A DNA stretch of 23,938 nt from Apostichopus parvimensis (taxonomy: Eukaryota; Echinodermata; Holothuroidea; Aspidochirotida; Stichopodidae): NCBI GenBank assembly GCA_000934455.1, contig KN887176.1, forward strand, positions 1,662-25,599. The letters are read 5' to 3'. A program made the position numbers and the translations under genes. Positions 21,001 to 23,938 of the stretch are shown here, in pieces; positions within the stretch are counted from its first letter, which is position 1, and each line of letters begins with the position of its first letter. A model generated the notes under the pieces. That model was not told where the DNA came from and made no database searches. It saw only the letters and a program-made list of their open reading frames with translations.

Positions 21001-23290
21001 ATGACACATTCAGACCAGGCTTGGACTTACCCTCCGAGAAGAATCTACATTATCAGCTTCATCCTCACCACTGGAACTAAAGGCATCAACGTAGTCCACA
21101 CCATCAGGTTTTACCTCATTGGCATTCTCTTCTTCACTCCCTGATAAAGATGCAAAAGCATGAGAAATAAACAAAAGGTTAACAAAACTAACTATACACT
21201 GTAATGAATAGTGTCCTGTGAAATAGCATAACTACATATTGTTCTATTAACTGAACAATTTCACTTAGCATGATGATATTACAGTGAAAGTGGGGTGTTT
21301 TTGTCTATTCTAGTCTGCCCACCCATCTGTACCCTAGCTTAGTTCTGGTTATAGCTTCTTGTTTGGGTACGGAACAAAGTGGTAGTGGTTGGTGCCTCTA
21401 AAGTGAGGGCGCAGTGCCAAAACATTCCAGTCATGTAGTTTAGGTAGATAGGAAAGTTCTAGGAGGGTTCTTTTACTCAATATAGTACATCTCAGTACCA
21501 AATATGAAGTTCACTCTCCATAATGTTGTTAAGTTCTTATGTTTACAAGACAAGGCATCACACACACACATGATATCACCATCGCATAGATTACTCAAGC
21601 CTCTGGCAAGGAATCAACTAAAAAGGACTTTTGAGATAGGAAAAGTTAAAGGCATAAATCAAGGAAACAAAGAACTGCTGAATAATTCAGTAGGTCTGAA
21701 ACACTAATGGTGTACCTTTCTTCATGAATGAAATTTAGTTGATTTCAGAGGGAAAACTTAAGTTTGAGTATGGCGCTTGCATTAAAAGATGAAATAAGCT
21801 CCTACAGTATCCATGCAACTTCTGTCTGAATGAAATATCACTATAGAGGGTTGAGCTAATTCTCCTCTCTTATGCTGCATGTAGTGTTGAATTTACCACA
21901 ATCTGGTAAATTACAATCAGAGTACTGTAATTAGGAGATAATTATCTGCAAACGTAATGTGCCTCTTAACCACTCTAAAACCACAACAGGAACGATGCAA
22001 TTATGCAAAGACAAATTTTGTGCAACACAAAACTTTTGTATTAAACTAACTGACATAGTAAGATCAGCTAAGGGGATGATAACACTATTTCTCAGATAGA
22101 GTGAGTGGTGTTTCATTTACTTGCAAATACTATATGGCATTTCTGAGCAAGTTAATTTACAAGTCTTTACACCAATCTCCACTGGTCTTCTTGACAATAA
22201 GAGCAGTTAACTCCTTTGAATCTCCCAATATTCTATATATTTTCTATAAGATATCTGTCTTTCATCTGAGTGACTTACTAATATCCCAGGTAGCAACAGG
22301 AGGAGCCGACTCCAGTGAGGAGATGATGGCTTGGTGATCTATCTCTCGAGCATAAAATGCAGCATTGTGTCCATGGACATCCTCAGCATCGACCTTGGCT
22401 CCTCTTTTGACCAGAAGGTCAACCACTGACTGGTGCTGATTCTTGCAGGCAATGATCAGTGGAGAACTGGAAAGTATTAGAAACGTTAGTTGATATGAAG
22501 CGGTTGATAAACCTTTTAGTGACTGTTCAGAAGAACTCTGGCAACTGTTTACTATGTACAGCTTGTTACAATACATACTGCAGTAAACCTTGCATTTTCT
22601 TGCATTAAATATCTGCATGCAGTTATCTGTGTAGATTTCTCTAATGGTGAATTGAATGATAATGAAAGGATAAGAAGAATCCATCAGTACTAAATATCAG
22701 CAGTGTGTGAAGCACTATTTCAGGTATCAACTGTATCAAGACATGTCATGTTACCACCTTGTTAATGTTATTAAGAATATTACAAACAAGGAAGGTACAC
22801 AAACAATAGAGAATTTACGATGAAGACAATGCAATACCTTGTCTATAATTAACATGAAGGCAAACAACAGCTGTAAAACAAGCAAACCTTCTGTAATGAA
22901 ATATTAATTTCTAATAGGTCTGTAGAAAGGTGAATCTGCACTTTCATCATACTTCTGTAACTTTCTAAACTAAACATAACATTGTAAGTCTATTTATGTG
23001 GAATCCATTTGGGCCTACCTGAGTTTAAGAGGAATCTCTACTTGATGTTTCTGTAAATTTTTAACCTATTTATGTAGAATTGATTTAAGGCCTACCTGAG
23101 TCAAAGAGAAATCTCTACTAGATGTTTCTGTCACCTTAATGACCCTATTTATGTCCGATTCATTTTTATAGATCATCACTTACTTGAGTTCCTCATCTAC
23201 TGTGTTCACAGCAGCTCCTCTGTCAATAAGCTCCTTACACACCTCTGCATGACCTTCCTCAGCCGCACAGAGAAGCGGAGTTTTCTGATT
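11955..23290 (-). CDS. RAI14: Ankycorbin (RAI14)/UACA-like ankyrin-repeat coiled-coil protein, 3' ten exons
   Basis: Joined minus-strand coding region, 5' to 3': 23290-23184, 22466-22279, 21140-21031, 19857-19771, 18449-18336, 17624-17432, 16695-16571, 15070-14882, 13627-12572, 12032-11955. The total is 2247 nt, or 748 residues plus TAA, with every exon phase compatible. Domain order is ankyrin repeats (about residues 1-95), an acidic Ser/Glu/Asp linker (98-135), a Ser/Thr segment with RAISMPT, then coiled coil to about 720 and a conserved tail VYRQHLLNAVQ-GNMDPAIKKALMQIV. This architecture and tail match the RAI14/UACA family, vertebrate members of which associate with actin or the cytoskeleton; that role here is inferred. 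The coiled-coil part is shorter than I recall for vertebrate RAI14. The 5' end is outside the window. RAI14 and UACA cannot be told apart firmly from this fragment; the symbol marks the closer-looking match. Confidence 0.85.
12033..12571 (-). other. Last intron of the RAI14-like gene
   Basis: The upstream exon's frame stays open 51 codons into this intron, to 12416. Otherwise it is AT-rich with nothing recognisable. Confidence 0.7.
12572..13627 (-). CDS. RAI14: RAI14-like large coiled-coil exon (352 codons)
   Basis: The 1056-nt phase 0-0 exon has acceptor TTTTGTCATCAG and donor CTGTTCAG|GTATTTAT. It starts LAEVTSENEDLKKQE and ends KLDDTVTVYRQHLLNAVQ. Nearly the whole exon is Glu/Gln/Lys/Leu-rich heptad sequence, with short breaks near a Ser/Pro stretch (PSSSSPRF) and near HRVEGGPGELD. 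The closing YRQHLLNAVQ is the conserved tail motif of RAI14/UACA proteins and runs directly into the next exon. The frame stays open for 51 codons past the donor, to 12416; I take that as intron because the next exon completes the conserved motif. Confidence 0.92.
13628..14881 (-). other. RAI14-like gene intron
   Basis: The intron holds a (GA)10 microsatellite at 14161-14180. From about 14550 to 14810 there is a loose series of CAACCTGA / TTCAACCT / TTTGAA words, resembling a badly decayed simple repeat. No exon was seen. Confidence 0.6.
14161..14180. repeat. (GA)10 microsatellite
   Basis: Twenty uninterrupted bases of GA, inside an intron. Confidence 0.9.
14882..15070 (-). CDS. RAI14: RAI14-like exon: coiled coil
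   Basis: The 189-nt phase 0-0 exon encodes MSESAKISDLEGQLEEMRKR, VEGRESETSEDDQKIKADKE and TELTSLQTVTSLLRDKVSSL plus SSN. The acceptor is CTGCCTCCTCAG and the donor AGTAAC|GTAAGTTA. The opening Met follows a strong acceptor directly and in phase, so I treat it as internal. It could act as a start only if an alternative promoter exists. Confidence 0.82.
15257..15312. repeat. 21-bp minisatellite, ~2.6 copies
   Basis: TCTAAAATATGATTTAGTTAG starts at 15257 and 15278, with a third partial copy at 15299. The unit length is a multiple of three, which keeps a spurious open frame in the region. Intronic. Confidence 0.88.
15530..15537. repeat. Target site duplication, left
   Basis: TCTTCTTG, identical to 16151-16158, directly abutting the element's left inverted repeat. 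Confidence 0.88.
15538..16150. mobile_element. Complete non-autonomous hAT-like DNA transposon (613 bp)
   Basis: Terminal inverted repeats CAGGGGCGTAGC (15538-15549) and GCTACGCCCCTG (16139-16150) are perfect over 12 bp. The flanks are a perfect 8-bp target duplication, TCTTCTTG (15530-15537 and 16151-16158), the size typical of hAT elements. Sub-terminally there is a strong hairpin, GGGGGGTGT-C-ACACCCCCC (15565-15583), and the motif GTCGGCAAA recurs near both ends. No transposase frame is present, so mobility would need one in trans. It is CpG-richer than its surroundings. It sits in an intron of the RAI14-like gene. Confidence 0.9.
16151..16158. repeat. Target site duplication, right
   Basis: TCTTCTTG, directly abutting the right inverted repeat and identical to the left copy. 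Confidence 0.88.
16571..16695 (-). CDS. RAI14: RAI14-like exon: Ser-rich then coiled coil
   Basis: The 125-nt exon is phase 1 in and 0 out. It encodes LGSSNSTSVFQKSSLSKVTN then HDLEMISKLKKENKELEAKL. The acceptor TCTTAATTAAAG is weak in pyrimidines, but it gives exactly the two bases needed after the phase-1 donor at 17432. An alternative acceptor, GTATTTCAG inside the exon, would break the phase. The donor is CTGAAG|GTATAG. Confidence 0.78.
16842..17490. repeat. Degenerate tandem array that includes an exon end and its splice donor
   Basis: A shared core (C)AGCTATCTCTACCAG-CTG and variants recurs at about 16848, 16946, 17028, 17098, 17195, 17302 and 17470; the last copy lies inside the coding exon 17432-17624. 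The words GATCAAACAAGTCTTCA and CCAGGAAG are also shared between 17159, 17264 and 17432. At 17264 the copied donor reads GC instead of GT. Between 17210 and 17425 the array is padded by CCCCTTCCCCTACTCC-type pyrimidine repeats. Confidence 0.75.
17432..17624 (-). CDS. RAI14: RAI14-like exon: coiled coil plus acidic DLFDLP end
   Basis: The 193-nt exon is phase 0 in and 1 out. The acceptor is GTGACATCAG and the donor CTTCCTG|GTAAGGAA. It starts with a charged helix (VAVLKAQLEEEKEKVKKATQ), then MKAEAVSRIPKMQDTDDEIT, and ends SWGDSDDEDLFDLP. The acidic DLFDLP stretch resembles short clathrin/adaptor-binding motifs, but its last residue does not fit a classic clathrin box, so that is a weak suggestion. 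The 3' end of the exon and its donor are homologous to units of the tandem array immediately downstream in the intron (16840-17425). Confidence 0.82.
17625..18335 (-). other. RAI14-like gene intron
   Basis: No exon, RNA gene or clear repeat was seen in this 711-bp intron. Confidence 0.6.
18336..18449 (-). CDS. RAI14: RAI14-like exon: coiled coil
   Basis: The 114-nt phase 0-0 exon encodes ELEEENEMLNDEVQQLQVTN and RKQSDKVKQLETQLQAND. Leu, Val and Ile recur with heptad spacing among Glu, Gln and Lys, which indicates a coiled coil. The acceptor is ACTTACCTCCATAG and the donor AATGAT|GTAAGTTT. Confidence 0.82.
18450..19770 (-). other. RAI14-like gene intron
   Basis: There is a short GA-rich patch near 19045-19065 and (TA)n near 19248. 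The open frames here have no coding character I can support. Confidence 0.6.
19771..19857 (-). CDS. RAI14: RAI14-like exon: Ser/Thr segment with RAISMPT
   Basis: The 87-nt exon is in phase 0 at both ends. The acceptor is TTTTGTTTTCTTAAG and the donor CAC|GTAAGGG. It encodes EEKEAPSRAISMPTLTAANI then DNDNEKVLH. RAISMP fits the R-x-x-S-x-P form of a 14-3-3 or basophilic-kinase site; this is inferred from the motif only. Because the exon is symmetric and short, skipping it would keep the frame. Confidence 0.75.
19858..21030 (-). other. RAI14-like gene intron
   Basis: The right third is the dispersed repeat copy at 20570-20906. The left part shows nothing recognisable. Confidence 0.6.
20570..20906. 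repeat. Worn copy of the dispersed repeat family
   Basis: It shares the order of blocks with 1190-1910: TGACCTCATAACTAT, then TAGGGCAC-CCTTCTCACTATAAT, then GCAAGTATGAAAT, a (CA) run at 20851-20862, and the right end TTAATGCATAGGTTCCTTTG followed by CTAACC. Similarity is block-like and judged by eye. Confidence 0.45.
21031..21140 (-). CDS. RAI14: RAI14-like exon: acidic serine-rich linker
   Basis: The 110-nt exon has acceptor CATCTTTATCAG and donor CGGAGG|GTAAGTCC, phase 1 in and 0 out. It encodes SEEENANEVKPDGVDYVDAF followed by SSSGEDEADNVDSSRR. The stretch is strongly acidic, with Ser followed by Glu/Asp that fits casein-kinase-2-type sites. It is likely a disordered linker between the ankyrin block and the coiled coil. 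I recognise no folded domain. Confidence 0.8.
21141..22278 (-). other. RAI14-like gene intron
   Basis: The intron contains the repeat copy at 21340-21617. No exon was seen in the remainder. Confidence 0.6.
21340..21617. repeat. Worn copy of the dispersed repeat family
   Basis: The blocks are GGGTTCTTTTACTCAATATAG, ACCAAATATGAAGTTCAC, GTTAAGTTCTTATGTTTAC, a (CA) run and the end ATCGCATAGATTACTCAAGC. They correspond in order to the blocks of the 1113-1910 and 20570-20906 copies. Confidence 0.42.
22279..22466 (-). CDS. RAI14: RAI14-like exon: last ankyrin repeats
   Basis: The exon encodes SPLIIACKNQHQSVVDLLVK and RGAKVDAEDVHGHN, a full ankyrin repeat, then AAFYAREIDHQAIISSLES, the partial capping repeat. 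The GHN-A-YAR pattern is typical of the end of the ankyrin block in RAI14/UACA proteins. The acceptor is TACTTTCCAG at 22468/22467. The donor is ATTA|GTAAGTCA at 22279/22278. Length is 188 nt, phase 2 in and 1 out. The next exon supplies GG to make Arg. Confidence 0.87.
22467..23183 (-). other. RAI14-like gene intron
   Basis: The end nearest the upstream exon holds the ~77-bp tandem duplication. Otherwise nothing was recognised. Confidence 0.6.
22991..23160. repeat. ~77-bp tandem repeat, two copies plus a partial third
   Basis: TATTTATGT starts units at 22991, 23067 and 23146. Shared blocks are GGCCTACCTGAGT, GA-AATCTCTACT and GATGTTTCTGT. The array ends about 24 bp from the ankyrin exon donor. 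Confidence 0.8.
23184..23290 (-). CDS. RAI14: RAI14-like exon: ankyrin repeat
   Basis: The exon reads NQKTPLLCAAEEGHAEVCKE and continues LIDRGAAVNTVDEEL, one almost complete ankyrin repeat (TPL, AA, GH-EV, L---GA-VN). The acceptor is TTTATCAG at 23298-23291. The donor is AA|GTAAGTGA at 23184/23183. Phase is 0 in and 2 out, and the split codon AA+T gives Asn. It is the most 5' exon I can find. Nothing further right looks like another ankyrin repeat, so the rest of the repeat array and the start codon are off the window. Confidence 0.85.
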
Positions 23291-23938
23291 CTGATAAAGA
23301 CATCACAAAACAACACTTTCAGCTGCATAGTTTGTGTCTGGCACTGCTGTTGTCAGCCTCCAGTAATACAGTAATATGTTACAGTGTTAATACAATGTTA
23401 ATGTAATACAGTGTTTGTAATACAGTGTTAATGTAATACAGTGTTAATGTAATACAGTGTTAATGTAATTGTTAATGTAATTGTGCAACCAAACTTGATA
23501 TACGTCACAAGTAACTCCTACACCGTACTGTGACTTCTTTCACTATGCAACTTAGCTACTACATCCTTGTAATTCACATTTAACAAAGAACTAATTAAAA
23601 CTGTCAGTAGAGGGAAAGAAATGGAGGTATAGAAAGGTTGAGAAGAGGTTGAACCTATTGCTAATAAAATCATTTTCTGTGACCCTCTCTTCCTCCTTTC
23701 AATTTTATGAAATGTTGATATTCTCATTCTCCATCTCTTCCTCATCTCACAGATGTCACAAGTGTCAGTGTAAGTAAACCATGACAACAGCATTGAAGTA
23801 AGGGACTATGAAGATGAACTTTATTAAGAGAACATAACTCATGAAATGCACTCACAGAGTTAACATATTTCAATCAGTCACTTTGGAAACATGTTTGCTC
23901 TTTCTGCAATATTCAGCAACATGTTTAACCAGCTAATA
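23291..23938 (-). other. Intron upstream of the first visible ankyrin exon
   Basis: No additional ankyrin exon was found up to the window edge. The stretch contains the 16-bp minisatellite at 23403-23477. Confidence 0.55.
23403..23477. repeat. 16-bp minisatellite
   Basis: GTAATACAGTGTTAAT is repeated at 23417, 23433 and 23449, with degenerate units on both sides (GTAATACAGTGTTT at 23403; GTAATTGTTAAT after 23465). Confidence 0.88.

Noticed and set aside
22467..22684. Extension of the ankyrin open frame upstream of 22466
   Set aside because: It lacks ankyrin character, and a good acceptor (TACTTTCCAG) in the correct phase marks the exon start.
23850..23938. Possible further exon ending at a GTGAGT near 23856
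   Set aside because: All three frames contain stops between the nearest acceptor and that donor.

Overview
This is eukaryotic, intron-rich, AT-rich nuclear DNA. The two genes I can support are both on the minus strand and are animal families. The TNF-receptor exons, the RAI14/UACA-type protein and the mix of hAT-type and short ancient repeats suggest a marine invertebrate. An echinoderm is my best guess, but the window does not prove it.

Right half (11955-23290, minus strand): the 3' part of an ankycorbin/RAI14-UACA-like gene. Ten coding exons were joined by hand. All ten introns' visible splice sites are GT-AG, every phase matches its neighbour, and together they give 748 residues plus a stop. 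The order is two complete ankyrin repeats and a partial third, an acidic serine-rich linker, a long coiled coil, and a short conserved C-terminal block beginning in the last large exon (YRQHLLNAVQ) and ending in the terminal exon (GNMDPAIKKALMQIV). The 5' end, with the other ankyrin repeats, lies beyond the right edge. Its introns hold a complete 613-bp hAT-like element with a perfect 8-bp target duplication, several minisatellites, copies of an ancient repeat, and a tandem array whose repeat unit includes the end and splice donor of one coding exon.

Left end (1-5275, minus strand): the 5' part of a TNF-receptor-superfamily gene. It has a signal-peptide exon and three cysteine-rich exons with compatible phases. 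Cysteine spacing points to the EDAR/EDA2R/TNFRSF19 clade. The transmembrane and cytoplasmic parts would lie beyond the left edge. A CpG-richer block near 5230-5560, with CRE-, CCAAT- and kappaB-like motifs and a possible noncoding first exon, is a candidate promoter.

Middle (about 5.6-11.1 kb): an intergenic region with no convincing gene. It carries two G-quadruplex-prone tracts on opposite strands, an old ~106-bp duplication and a ~128-bp tandem array with built-in palindromes. The two genes share an orientation, but nothing in the sequence shows that they work together. I found no clearly undescribed biological system. The most unusual structure is the exon-end tandem array at 16.8-17.5 kb.
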